Shown: positions 53,075 to 61,924, counted from the stretch's first letter. The stretch is 64,000 nt of DNA from Maribellus sp. YY47 (GCF_023111095.1 NZ_JALGYW010000011.1:111286-175285); one strand, 5' to 3'. Program-made: numbers and translations. The notes: generated from the sequence alone by a model not told the origin.

Positions 53075-53213
53075 TCTTCTTGTTTAATGTTTCAGGTTTA
53101 AAGTCATCCGTAATCTTCAAACCCGCGACAATGTTAATTGCAAAAGTTCAATTTTTAGTTCAATTTCGCAATATTATAGCAACACTCACGTATTGATTTA
53201 AATTTCATGTAAA

Positions 53214-54230
53214 ATGAAGAGATTCGGATTTTATGGCTTATTCGTTCTTATTTTGGTTGTTTCTGCGGCCTGTAAACGCAATCCGTTAAAAGTCGACCTG
53301 TCGCAGGTTGACTCGGAAGTCGAGGTTGTTCGTTTTGAAAATGAGTTGCAAAACCTGGAAGGTAAAGACACCTTGGCAACAATTGCGGAATTAAGTAACA
53401 AATACCCTGATTTTTTTAACCTTTTTACCTACCGGGTGATTCGGGTAGGCGGAATGGGCGATGAATATTTCGAAGATTACATGAAAACATTTCTGGCTGA
53501 CTCGATGATCAACGAAGTTAAATCGGCCGTCGACAACGAGTTTAAAGATTTCGCAAAACTGGAGAAGCAACTAAAAAAAGCGTTCAAATACTACGCTTTT
53601 CATTTTCCGGAAAAAGAACTTCCAACCATTTTCACTTATGTATCAGGCTTTAACCAGTCAGTGGTAACGGCGGAAAATATCGTCGGGATCAGCCTCGACA
53701 AATACCTGGGGCGAGAGTGCCAGTTTTACAAAGAATTAGAAACCACGCCGCGTTACAAGGCAATGAATATGTACAAAGAAAGAATTCTTCCGGACGTTGC
53801 GTACGCGTGGGCCATTACTGAATTTGAGGATGAGAATTCGGCCACCAACCTGCTGGGGCAAATGGTTCAAAAAGGAAAAATGATGTACATGGTAGATGCG
53901 ATGTTACCCGAAATGAACGACACGGTAAAAATCGGCTACACTGCAGACCAGCTAAACTGGTGCAAAATGAACGAAACTGCCATGTGGACCTATCTGATTG
54001 AAAACAAAATGCTTTATTCGACCAAACGGATGGATATTGTTCGCTACATTAATGACTCTCCAAGCACCAGTGGTTTCCCGCTCGAATCACCTGGACGTTG
54101 CGGAGTATGGCTGGGTTGGCAAATTGTAAGGCAATACATGAAAAGCCATCCGGAAATATCACTTTCCGAGTTAATGAATGATAAAGACTATCAAAAGATT
54201 TTAAACGATTCGGGGTATAATCCGGAATAA
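53214..54230 (+). CDS. GldB-family lipoprotein
   Basis: The 338-residue lipoprotein (lipobox SAAC, Cys20) has the GldB-family sequence DVEVVRFE-like start, the segment LSNKYPDFFNLFTYRVI and the C-terminal PGRCGVWLGWQIVRQYMK. GldB is needed for gliding motility in Flavobacterium johnsoniae, but homologues exist in non-gliding Bacteroidota and are thought to act in the periplasm. Presence here does not by itself prove gliding. Being next to nadE is a common arrangement in the phylum. Confidence 0.82.
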   Translation: MKRFGFYGLFVLILVVSAACKRNPLKVDLSQVDSEVEVVRFENELQNLEGKDTLATIAELSNKYPDFFNLFTYRVIRVGGMGDEYFEDYMKTFLADSMINEVKSAVDNEFKDFAKLEKQLKKAFKYYAFHFPEKELPTIFTYVSGFNQSVVTAENIVGISLDKYLGRECQFYKELETTPRYKAMNMYKERILPDVAYAWAITEFEDENSATNLLGQMVQKGKMMYMVDAMLPEMNDTVKIGYTADQLNWCKMNETAMWTYLIENKMLYSTKRMDIVRYINDSPSTSGFPLESPGRCGVWLGWQIVRQYMKSHPEISLSELMNDKDYQKILNDSGYNPE

Positions 54231-54237
54231 AATAAGT

Positions 54238-54651
54238 TTATCTTTTTCGCACATAAATGGAAACAATCGGAGAAGCGCCAGCACCCGGGCCGGTATATTC
54301 TTCAAAAAACAAGGAATCATTCCGAATTGCATATTCCCTTTGAAGGCGAACGTCATCTTTCTCCTGGAAAGTGACGATGTTATCAGAAACTGCTCCACTA
54401 GAAATTATTCTTCCGTCTTCGTCAAACACCAACACATTATCTTTTATGGCTTCCAGAAAGCGTTTTTTCCCCTTTTCGGGAAAAACCTGGTAACGGGGAA
54501 CTCCGGCAAACGAACCGACCCACTCCCAGCGGCCATTGATATCGTCCAGGTTATCGTTGTTATTTCCCCAAAAATTCTCGATGCTCACGGCCCCTGCAAT
54601 AAGAGGAATGAGCACAAAAATAACGGAGGATTTCAATCTACGTATTTTCAT
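54238..54651 (-). CDS. Small exported protein, lipocalin-like, of unknown function
   Basis: From the ATG at 54651 the protein has 137 residues; an upstream TTG is possible but less likely. A hydrophobic N-terminal segment (about 8-24) is a signal peptide or anchor. The mature part is beta-rich with GRWEWVGSFAG, a middle LVFDEDGRIISSG and an end in VSIYVRKR. This looks like a small lipocalin-type barrel (tentative). A GCAACC-N16-AATCT element on the minus strand directly upstream suggests that it belongs to the ECF regulon. Confidence 0.65.
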   Translation of the reverse strand: MKIRRLKSSVIFVLIPLIAGAVSIENFWGNNNDNLDDINGRWEWVGSFAGVPRYQVFPEKGKKRFLEAIKDNVLVFDEDGRIISSGAVSDNIVTFQEKDDVRLQREYAIRNDSLFFEEYTGPGAGASPIVSIYVRKR

Positions 54652-54688
54652 TTTAAATGGGTTTTGCAAAACTAAGCATCCTACTACT

Positions 54689-54715
54689 AGATTCTGATTT
54701 TTGTAAAAAGGTTGC
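54689..54715 (-). promoter_or_regulatory. Candidate ECF promoter of the lipocalin-like gene
   Basis: Read on the minus strand, GCAACC (54715-54710), 16 bases, then AATCT (54693-54689). The -35 context CGCAACCTTTTT is the same as in the pair at 13846-14007, and the spacer length is identical; the -10 has A for C at its first base. It lies 38 bases upstream of the ATG at 54651. Confidence 0.55.
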
Positions 54716-54802
54716 GTCAGTCTGTTTCTTTTTTTGTAAAAATAAACCCAACACGCTGATTTTTAGGAAATACTTTTAGTTAATTAATCTAAGCAAAAGT
54801 AC

Positions 54803-54835
54803 AAAAAAAACCCGGCAAGCAAACTTACCGGGTTC
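54803..54835 (-). terminator. Terminator after the DUF1080 gene
   Basis: AACCCGGCAAG (54810-54820) and CTTACCGGGTT (54825-54835) form an 11-base stem with one mismatch, and a T tract follows on the minus strand. It lies 22 bases beyond the stop codon. Confidence 0.85.
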
Positions 54836-54856
54836 TGTATTTCGTAATTCTACGAA

Positions 54857-55615
54857 TTAGTCAGTAACAAGAATTTTAATGTTACGAAACCATACATCAT
54901 CGCCATGGTCTTGCAAGCCGATTACACCTTCTTTGGCAACATTGGCCCAGTCAGGATTCAAGCCCGGGAATTTTGAGCCTTTTACCAGTTCTTTCCAGTC
55001 GTCGGTCCACAAATGGTATTCAACTACTGTTTTCCCGTTCATACGGTGCCATACACTGCCTCTGTATACTTCAATTTCAATCTGGTTCCATTCGCCGGCC
55101 GGTTTGGCATTTTGCGGATTAGCAGGAATCAGGTCGTACAACGAACTGGCCATGCGGTTACCGTCTTTTCCCGCGCGTGCATCCGGATGTCTTTCGTTAT
55201 CCAGTACCTGACATTCAGGAGCGGTTTTGTATATTGGCCAACCTTCATGTTCTTTTCCTAAATAGAAAATACCTGAATTTCCCCCGGGAGAGATTTTCCA
55301 TTCCAGTTTCAAGCGGAAGTTTGAATATTCTTTAGTTGTGATAATATCCCCGCCATCTTTGGCTCCGGCTTCTCCGGCACCTGAACCGTTGAAATGTAAA
55401 GTTCCGTCAACGACTTCCCATGCGGTAGGGAAATGGTCTTTGTTATTTCCTTTCCATCCATTGGTTGTTTTTCCGTCAAACAATAACACCCAACCTTCTT
55501 CTTTTTCTTTCTTGGTTAATTGATTTAATCCTGCTGAACCGCCTGTTTTTGTACTTTTACAGGAGATGGAAAAAACAAAGGCGGCTGCCATAAAAAGTGT
55601 AAATACTTTTTTCAT
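54857..55615 (-). CDS. DUF1080 (3-keto-disaccharide hydrolase-like) lipoprotein
   Basis: From the ATG at 55615 the protein has 252 residues with a lipoprotein signal peptide (lipobox SISC, Cys19). The DUF1080 fold is clear: GWVLLFDGKTTNGWKGNN, then a jelly-roll-like core with FRLKLEWKISPGGNSGIFY and the late GVIGLQDHGDDVWFRNIKI. DUF1080 proteins act on glycosides or carry carbohydrate-binding lectin-like folds. Some hydrolyse 3-keto sugars. Substrate and catalytic residues are not established here. It stands alone. Confidence 0.85.
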   Translation of the reverse strand: MKKVFTLFMAAAFVFSISCKSTKTGGSAGLNQLTKKEKEEGWVLLFDGKTTNGWKGNNKDHFPTAWEVVDGTLHFNGSGAGEAGAKDGGDIITTKEYSNFRLKLEWKISPGGNSGIFYLGKEHEGWPIYKTAPECQVLDNERHPDARAGKDGNRMASSLYDLIPANPQNAKPAGEWNQIEIEVYRGSVWHRMNGKTVVEYHLWTDDWKELVKGSKFPGLNPDWANVAKEGVIGLQDHGDDVWFRNIKILVTD

Positions 55616-55820
55616 TCTTAACAATTTAATTGGTTATAGATTAAAATATCGTCTGCAAATTTCTCTGCAACTGCACAAAAATATCAAAATCTAAGCTCGC
55701 CCGTGTGAAAAAGCCAATTTTTAATCAAAAAGCGATTTAATGGCTTTTGGTCCTCTCATATTCTCAACAACTTTCGTAAATTCGGGTATTATTGAAAATT
55801 ATCCATCAGAAAAATTCATT

Positions 55821-56864
55821 ATGAGTAATTCAAAAAAGCCGAAAAAAATCGGGATCCTGACTGCCGGAGGAGATTGCCCGGGCCTGAATGCTGCCATTCG
55901 GGGTGTGGGCAAAACAGCGATCGTGGAGTACGGTATGGAAGTTTTAGGTTTTAACGCCGGCTATACCGGATTAATCAATAGCGATTACATCGAATTAAAG
56001 GAATCAAAACTCTCCGGGATATTAACATTGGGAGGAACCATATTGGGAACGTCGCGCGAAAAACCCTATAAACTGGTAAAAGAAGACGGTGGAGAAAACG
56101 ACAAGCCCGATAAAATCATCGAAACCTACGAAAATCTGGGCCTCGACTGTGTGGTTTGTATTGGAGGAAACGGCACCATGAAAACGGCCAACCTGCTTTC
56201 GAAAGAAGGGCTGAATGTGATCGGTATTCCCAAAACCATTGACAACGATGTTTGGGGCACCGATGTTACTTTTGGTTTTGATTCGGCGGTACAGATTGCA
56301 ACCGATGCCATCGACCGCCTGCATACCACTGCCAACTCTCACCAACGGGTAATGATCATCGAAATCATGGGGCACCATGCCGGCTGGCTGGCTTTGTACT
56401 CGGGCGTTGCCGGTGGTGGCGATATTATTCTGCTACCGGAATTGGAATACAATATCCGCTCGGTTTGTAAAAAAATTGAAAGCCGATACGAAGACAACAA
56501 ACCTTACTCTATTGTAGTTGTGGCAGAAGGCATCGAGCACCCAAAAAACAAATCGGCTGCATCGCACATTGCTGAATCCATTCAGACATATACCGGCATT
56601 GAAACCCGCGAAACCGTACTGGGTTATATTCAACGCGGAGGCTCACCCACACCGATGGACCGGATACTGGCTACGCGGTACGGGGCATTTGCCGCCCAAT
56701 GTATTGCTGAAGGAAAATTTGGAACAATGGTGGCCGTAAAAGACAACGATTTAACAACTGTTCCGTTGGAGGCCGTTGGAGGAAAACTCCGACTGGTGGA
56801 AAAAGAGCACCCTTTGATTACCAAAGCCCGAAAAATGGGAGTTTCGTTTGGCGATGAGTACTAG
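55821..56864 (+). CDS. 6-phosphofructokinase
   Basis: From the ATG at 55821 the protein has 347 residues. It phosphorylates fructose 6-phosphate in glycolysis. It has the N-terminal GILTAGGDCPGLNAAIRG, the catalytic loop IPKTIDNDVWGTD with Asp141 as general base and Lys138, and IEIMGHHAGWLALYSG. The phosphoryl-donor loop reads GGNGT, with Asn117 where E. coli Pfk has the Mg-binding Asp103. Gly118 (E. coli Gly104) favours ATP rather than pyrophosphate, but the Lys138 pattern is shared with pyrophosphate-dependent enzymes. The true donor is therefore uncertain. I leave the symbol blank. Confidence 0.9.
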   Translation: MSNSKKPKKIGILTAGGDCPGLNAAIRGVGKTAIVEYGMEVLGFNAGYTGLINSDYIELKESKLSGILTLGGTILGTSREKPYKLVKEDGGENDKPDKIIETYENLGLDCVVCIGGNGTMKTANLLSKEGLNVIGIPKTIDNDVWGTDVTFGFDSAVQIATDAIDRLHTTANSHQRVMIIEIMGHHAGWLALYSGVAGGGDIILLPELEYNIRSVCKKIESRYEDNKPYSIVVVAEGIEHPKNKSAASHIAESIQTYTGIETRETVLGYIQRGGSPTPMDRILATRYGAFAAQCIAEGKFGTMVAVKDNDLTTVPLEAVGGKLRLVEKEHPLITKARKMGVSFGDEY

Positions 56865-56896
56865 TAAAAAGGTTTTACTGCAATATTGACTGAACC

Positions 56897-56934
56897 AAAA
56901 AACGTTCTCCGAAATAACGGAGGACGTTTTTTTT
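56897..56934. terminator. Bidirectional terminator between phosphofructokinase and rsmG
   Basis: AAAACGTTCTCCG (56899-56911) pairs with CGGAGGACGTTTT (56918-56930), including one G-T pair, and has A and T tracts on the two sides. It lies between convergent genes and would end both transcripts. Confidence 0.88.
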
Positions 56935-57553
56935 ATAAGGGCAAGTGCACCACTTTTTTGGTATCAAAAAAATCTTCTGTGAAATAATCCGAAAGTTCCT
57001 GCACAAACACTCTTTTGCGAAAGGGCTTCAATTCCTCTGTCAGATCGCCGCCTTTCAAATACAGAATGCCGTTGGGCAAAGCATTTATTTGTTTTTTCGA
57101 TATGTTTTTTTGTACCCAAGGTACAAATTCAGGCAAACGGGTCACTGCCCTGCTTACCACAAAATCATATTTGTCGGTTAGCTGTTCCGCACGAATTTGT
57201 TCGGCTGTTACATTCGTTAAGCCCAATGCTTCGGCAACATTTTGTACTACTTTTATTTTTTTTCCAATCGAATCGACCAAATGAAATCGCGTATCGGGAA
57301 ACATAATGGCAAGCGGAATTCCGGGAAACCCGCCTCCTGTTCCAACATCCAGAACTTTCGTGCCTTTGTTAAACCGGATGATTTTTGCAATCCCAAGCGA
57401 ATGCAACACATGCCGTTCGTAGAATTCAGCAAAGTCTTTTCTTGAAATCACATTGATCTGTGCGTTCCACTCTGCATACAAAGGTTCGAGCTGCCGGAAA
57501 AGAGTGATCTGCTGATCATTTAGTCCGGAAAAATATTTTAGAAGAATCTCCAT
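56933..57553 (-). CDS. rsmG: 16S rRNA (guanine(527)-N(7))-methyltransferase
   Basis: From the ATG at 57553 the protein has 206 residues. The SAM-binding motif is VLDVGTGGGFPGIPLA, and INVISRKDFAEFYERHVLHS precedes it, as in RsmG/GidB. The enzyme methylates G527 of 16S rRNA. The start is seven bases after the stop of the upstream sigma factor gene, so they are in one operon (glycosyltransferase, sigma factor, rsmG). Confidence 0.95.
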   Translation of the reverse strand: MEILLKYFSGLNDQQITLFRQLEPLYAEWNAQINVISRKDFAEFYERHVLHSLGIAKIIRFNKGTKVLDVGTGGGFPGIPLAIMFPDTRFHLVDSIGKKIKVVQNVAEALGLTNVTAEQIRAEQLTDKYDFVVSRAVTRLPEFVPWVQKNISKKQINALPNGILYLKGGDLTEELKPFRKRVFVQELSDYFTEDFFDTKKVVHLPL

Positions 57554-57560
57554 AAATTCG

Positions 57561-58169
57561 TTAATCTCTTTGGCCGATTTCGGTGCTTTCAATCATTTTA
57601 AAAAGCATTTCGCGCGCCCTGAATAACTGCGCCTTCACCGTACCCAGCGGCAAAGCTAATTCTTTTGCAATTTCTTCGTACGAATACTCTTTAAAATAAC
57701 GTAACTCGACCAGAATTTGATAACGTGGTTTTAATTTCCGCACCACATTTCGAAGTAAAATGGCTTTTTGCTGGCGAATCAACCGCTCCTCCGGATTGGG
57801 ATCTTTCGATTTTAACTTCAGGGGTTCATTGTTTTCGTTCTGATCCTTGTTTTCGAACGAAACCTGTACACCTTTTTTCTTCCGAAGAAAATCAATGCAA
57901 TTATTGGAAGCAATTTTAAACAACCAGGTACTGAATGCGTAAGTCGGAGAATATTGATGCAGACTTTTAAAGGCTTTACCAAAAGCTTCCAAGGTCAAAT
58001 CCTCTGCATCGCTTCGGTTGTTCACCATCTTGAGCAGCATAAAATAAATGGCGTCTTTGTATCGGTTTAACAAGCGGGCAAAAGCTTTTTCATCACCCGT
58101 TAAAGCCGTTTTGACCAATTCGTAATCCTGACGAGCTTTTTCCGATAATATTAAACCTTTATCTTCCAT
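57561..58169 (-). CDS. Sigma-70 family (ECF-type) RNA polymerase sigma factor
   Basis: This 202-residue sigma factor has region 2 (SDAEDLTLEAFGKAFKSLHQ and TWLFKIASNNCIDFLRKKKG) and region 4 (LKPRYQILVELRYFKEYSYE with a helix-turn-helix ending in AQLFRAREMLF). No anti-sigma gene is adjacent. It overlaps the upstream glycosyltransferase gene by 19 bases and lies just before rsmG. Its promoter targets cannot be predicted from this window. It is clearly different from the first ECF sigma factor (13176-13754). Confidence 0.88.
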   Translation of the reverse strand: MEDKGLILSEKARQDYELVKTALTGDEKAFARLLNRYKDAIYFMLLKMVNNRSDAEDLTLEAFGKAFKSLHQYSPTYAFSTWLFKIASNNCIDFLRKKKGVQVSFENKDQNENNEPLKLKSKDPNPEERLIRQQKAILLRNVVRKLKPRYQILVELRYFKEYSYEEIAKELALPLGTVKAQLFRAREMLFKMIESTEIGQRD

Positions 58170-59311
58170 CTGTTTCGATGTGCAGACTGGTTAAAATACC
58201 ATTTGTAAATTGGTTTAAAATAAGGTATTAACCAACCGTACACTAACGAAGATAGGAATATTTTGCGTTCTCTCAAACGGTTTAAGGTGATTTTCAGAAG
58301 GATGATATGCAACATAATTTTAAACCCGGCCAGCAACGTCAACAGCGGGCAAAGCTTAAAATACAAAACAAACATTACAATAAGTAATGGAGAGTACAAC
58401 ACATTGGTAAAGGTATCGAACCCCATAAAGGTCCTCTTCCAGGCAGGCAAATACTTTTCAATTCGGAAACTTCGGTTAAGCAAATTGTAAAAATCGTCGC
58501 GATTTGTCTCTACATCTTTGGTAATGCGGGCATGCTCATTAAACAGTAAAACCGTCTTTTTCTTTGTGATAAACTGATTAATAATCAACTCCAGGTTGGC
58601 ATAAGCTTCTTTTGTCAATTGCCCATAACCGCCCAGTTTAAAATACTCTTCCTTTCGAAAAGCTACGTTGTCTTCAAAATAAACAAAAGGAATACCGTTA
58701 GCGACATAGCCAAGGCTTTTCAGCTGCTGCAGAAAGTTCTCGGTTCGGCAAAGCAGATTATAATACCCGGGTTTATTTTTTATGCCCGAGTACCCCATCA
58801 TCACATTTCGGTTGTCGGTAGTCGTATTTATCGAAAAGCCGTTGAGCCAGTCTTTGTCAACCTCGGTTGTTTCGATGGGCAATGAGAGCACCCAATCGTT
58901 TTGAGCAGCTTTCAGCGCAATATTTTGTGCCAGTTTAACTGAAAACCGCGTTTCTTCATTTAGCGATGAAAACCGAAAATTCGGACATTGTTTAAAACTT
59001 CCGAGCACCGTAAATGTATTATCGAGCGAATAATCATCGACAACTACCACATCGTAATTTACATCTTTAACCGAAAGCAGCTGGGGCAATAAGCGGCGCA
59101 GGCTATCTTCTTCATTCCGAACCGTCAAAAATACAGTGATGGGCTGATTTGCTTTCTGATTAATAATTACTTCTTTGCGACTACGAAAAACCACCCTCCC
59201 TGAAAAAAGCAACAGGTAGTACAGCCGAAAAAGAAAAATAAACAAAAAAATGCCGGTAAAGATCCAGTCTGCCACTGACATCTCTTTCAGGCTATCCAGA
59301 ATGGTTTGCAT
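58151..59311 (-). CDS. Family 2 glycosyltransferase with membrane segments
   Basis: The 386-residue protein has an N-terminal membrane helix (about 15-35) and a GT-A domain with TVRNEEDSLRRLLPQL and the nucleotide-binding Asp pair in VVVVDDYSLDN. Two or more hydrophobic segments lie near the C-terminus (about 300-350). It resembles the glycosyltransferases of Bacteroidota that sit beside an rsmG/sigma cluster, but the acceptor (membrane lipid, glycan) is unknown. It is the first gene of the GT2-sigma-rsmG operon, and its end overlaps the start of the sigma gene. Confidence 0.8.
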   Translation of the reverse strand: MQTILDSLKEMSVADWIFTGIFLFIFLFRLYYLLLFSGRVVFRSRKEVIINQKANQPITVFLTVRNEEDSLRRLLPQLLSVKDVNYDVVVVDDYSLDNTFTVLGSFKQCPNFRFSSLNEETRFSVKLAQNIALKAAQNDWVLSLPIETTEVDKDWLNGFSINTTTDNRNVMMGYSGIKNKPGYYNLLCRTENFLQQLKSLGYVANGIPFVYFEDNVAFRKEEYFKLGGYGQLTKEAYANLELIINQFITKKKTVLLFNEHARITKDVETNRDDFYNLLNRSFRIEKYLPAWKRTFMGFDTFTNVLYSPLLIVMFVLYFKLCPLLTLLAGFKIMLHIILLKITLNRLRERKIFLSSLVYGWLIPYFKPIYKWYFNQSAHRNRWKIKV

Positions 59312-59472
59312 GTTTCAGAAAATTAATTCGGCAAATTAAAAATCATTGCCATGGCAAATGTGGGAATTAAATAATAATCACCTCTGAATTCGGCCCAATA
59401 TTTATTTACATGAATTAGTTTTTATTAACAAGACCGCCATTGGGCATGCCCCCTGAATTAAAGTTAAATATC

Positions 59473-59480
59473 TATATTTG
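59473..59480 (+). promoter_or_regulatory. Possible -7 element of tgt
   Basis: TATATTTG matches TAnnTTTG and lies 18 bases before the ATG at 59499. No convincing -33 TTTG is at the right distance. Confidence 0.4.
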
Positions 59481-59498
59481 CCCATCAATTTAAGGTGC

Positions 59499-60626
59499 AT
59501 GAACTTTCTGTTAGAAAAAACGACTGAAAACTCACGAGCCCGAGCCGGTGTAATAACAACTGACCATGGAAAAATCGAAACTCCGATTTTTATGCCGGTT
59601 GGAACAGCCGGATCGGTAAAAGGAATACATACACGCGACATCCGCGATGACATAAAAGCCGAAATCATACTGGGCAATACCTATCATTTGTACCTACGCC
59701 CGGGAATCGATGTGATTGAAAAAGCAGGTGGCTTGCACAAGTTTAACCGCTGGGACCGGCCAATTTTGACCGACAGCGGAGGATTCCAGGTTTTTTCGTT
59801 GGGCGATCTCAGAAAACTCACCGAAGAGGGCGCACGTTTCCGATCGCATATCGATGGTTCGTATCATCAGTTCACTCCCGAGAATGTAATGGATATCCAG
59901 CGTTCCATCGGCGCCGATATTATCATGGCTTTTGATGAATGCACACCGGGCGACGCAGATTATGCTTATGCCCAAAAGTCGCTGGAGCTTACCAAACGCT
60001 GGCTTGAGCGCTGTTTTAAACAATTTAACAGTACCGAACCCAAATACGGATACTCACAATCGCTTTTCCCAATTGTTCAGGGAGCAACTTATGCCGACTT
60101 ACGCAAACAGGCAGCTGCACATGTACAAACCTTCAACGCTGACGGATATGCCATCGGCGGGCTTTCGGTAGGTGAAACCGAACAGGAAATGTACGAAATG
60201 ACAGAAGTGGTGACTGCGGAACTGCCCGAGAACAAGCCGCGTTACCTGATGGGCGTAGGAACACCAGTCAATATCCTGGAAGGAATACACCGGGGAATAG
60301 ATATGTTCGACTGCGTAATGCCCACTCGAAACGGACGAAATGGCATGCTCTTTACCAGCGAAGGCATCATTAATATCCGCAACCAAAAATGGGAGAACGA
60401 TCACTCTCCGATTGATGAAAACGGGACATCTTTTGTTGATCAATATTCAAAAGCATATCTTCGCCACCTTGTTATTTCGAAAGAAATGCTGGGAGCGCAA
60501 ATTGCCAGCCAACACAATCTGGCCTTTTACCTGTGGCTGGTAAAAACAGCCCGCGAAAAAATATTGAGCGGCGGATTTGTGAGCTGGAAAAACGAAATGG
60601 TAGTAAAACTGAAACACAGACTGTAG
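59499..60626 (+). CDS. tgt: tRNA-guanine(34) transglycosylase
   Basis: From the ATG at 59499 the protein has 375 residues; a TTG at 59478 would add seven residues that are not conserved. Tgt exchanges G34 for preQ1 in the queuosine pathway. TPIFMPVGTAGSVKGIHTRD, TDSGGFQVFSL with its Asp, and FDCVMPTRNGRNG with the nucleophile Asp are all present. The zinc site is not. Where typical Tgt reads NCDCYTC this protein reads NGTSFVD (residues 308-314), so all three zinc cysteines are missing, although His339 is kept. The downstream LptF/LptG gene starts five bases after the stop. Confidence 0.95.
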   Translation: MNFLLEKTTENSRARAGVITTDHGKIETPIFMPVGTAGSVKGIHTRDIRDDIKAEIILGNTYHLYLRPGIDVIEKAGGLHKFNRWDRPILTDSGGFQVFSLGDLRKLTEEGARFRSHIDGSYHQFTPENVMDIQRSIGADIIMAFDECTPGDADYAYAQKSLELTKRWLERCFKQFNSTEPKYGYSQSLFPIVQGATYADLRKQAAAHVQTFNADGYAIGGLSVGETEQEMYEMTEVVTAELPENKPRYLMGVGTPVNILEGIHRGIDMFDCVMPTRNGRNGMLFTSEGIINIRNQKWENDHSPIDENGTSFVDQYSKAYLRHLVISKEMLGAQIASQHNLAFYLWLVKTAREKILSGGFVSWKNEMVVKLKHRL

Positions 60627-60630
60627 TTAG

Positions 60631-61707
60631 ATGAAGTGGTATAAAACAATCGATTTTTACATTACCCGGAAATACCTGGGTACATTTTTTTATGCCATTG
60701 CGCTAATTCTTAGTATCGCCATTGTTTTTGATATTTCTGAAAACCTGGATGAATTTCTCTCGAAGGAAATTCCGACAAGTGATATCATTTTCGATTACTA
60801 CCTGAACTTTATTCCTTATTTCGCCAACCTGTTCAGTCCGCTTTTTACGTTTATTGCCGTAATTTACTTTACGTCGAAAATGGCATACAATACCGAAATT
60901 ATTGCGATCCTTAGCAGCGGCGTTTCCTTTTCCCGGCTTATGCGCCCTTATTTGATTTCTGCATTAATTATCGGAGTATTTTCATTTTTACTGGGTAATT
61001 TCATTATTCCTCCGGCCAACAAAACCATGATCGGCTTCCGGGAAAAATACATCAGGCAAAGTAAAGTAACCACCGAAAACAACATCCACCGACAGATTGA
61101 ACCGGGAGTATACATCTACATGAAATCCTTCAGCAACAATATCGGCCGATCTTTTTCACTTGAACGCTTCGAAGACGGAAAGCTTAAGGAAAAACTCACA
61201 TCACGCGACATTCGGTGGGACGAGGAAAACGAAAAATGGGTTATCAGATCGTACACAAAAAGAATCATTTATGATGACCATGAAGATATTAGCAAAGGTT
61301 ATCAGATTGACACCACTCTTACCATGACTCCCCAGGATTTCGTTGTAACAAAAAACGAAATGGAAACCTATACCACTCCCGACTTACTTAATGAAATTAG
61401 TCTCATGAAAATGCGTGGGATTAACTACGTTGAATGGGAACTGGAAAAACACAAACGCATTGCAAATCCATTTTCGACCTTTATTTTAACGGTTATTGGA
61501 ATGAGCCTGGCATCACGTAAAATTAAAGGCGGACTGGGACTACACCTTGGACTCGGGCTGTTACTGGCGTTTTCTTACATCCTGTTTATGCAAATATCAA
61601 CAGTATTTGCGATTAGCGGCAGCACACCGCCTTTTGTAGCGGTCTGGATTCCAAATATTTGCTATGCCGTAATTGCATTATTTGTCTATCGGTGGGCCGC
61701 AAAATAA
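60631..61707 (+). CDS. LptF/LptG (YjgP/YjgQ) family permease
   Basis: The 358-residue protein has three N-terminal helices (about 10-30, 55-80, 100-125) and three C-terminal helices (about 285-355) around a periplasmic beta domain. The start FYITRKYLGTFFYAIALILS is typical. LptF and LptG form the inner-membrane part of the Lpt lipopolysaccharide export machine. Which of the two this is cannot be decided. It is coupled to tgt by a four-base gap. Confidence 0.88.
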   Translation: MKWYKTIDFYITRKYLGTFFYAIALILSIAIVFDISENLDEFLSKEIPTSDIIFDYYLNFIPYFANLFSPLFTFIAVIYFTSKMAYNTEIIAILSSGVSFSRLMRPYLISALIIGVFSFLLGNFIIPPANKTMIGFREKYIRQSKVTTENNIHRQIEPGVYIYMKSFSNNIGRSFSLERFEDGKLKEKLTSRDIRWDEENEKWVIRSYTKRIIYDDHEDISKGYQIDTTLTMTPQDFVVTKNEMETYTTPDLLNEISLMKMRGINYVEWELEKHKRIANPFSTFILTVIGMSLASRKIKGGLGLHLGLGLLLAFSYILFMQISTVFAISGSTPPFVAVWIPNICYAVIALFVYRWAAK

Positions 61708-61856
61708 TTTTTGCATTACAATAAAGTTCCCTTTGAAACTGGAATTCCGCCATAACTTTTCAAACAAAAAATACCATAATTCGAACGAATTGAAGCATTC
61801 ATTATGAATTTACTGTGTTCTCAATTGCATTTCCCAAGGCCAATAAAAAAAATATA

Positions 61857-61864
61857 TAATTTTG
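61857..61864 (+). promoter_or_regulatory. Possible -7 element of the carboxylase operon
   Basis: TAATTTTG matches TAnnTTTG and lies 61 bases before the start codon. No -33 TTTG is at a suitable distance. A small hairpin (ACCCA/TGGGT around 61884-61899) is in the leader. Confidence 0.4.
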
Positions 61865-61924
61865 CTTCCACTAAAAAAATATACCCACTATCGATGGGTG
61901 AATTTATAACTTAAAAAAAACTTT

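Noticed and set aside
53214..54230. Evidence for gliding motility in the host
   Set aside because: A gldB-like gene alone is not enough, because homologues occur in non-gliding Bacteroidota and no other gld, spr or type IX secretion genes are in the window.
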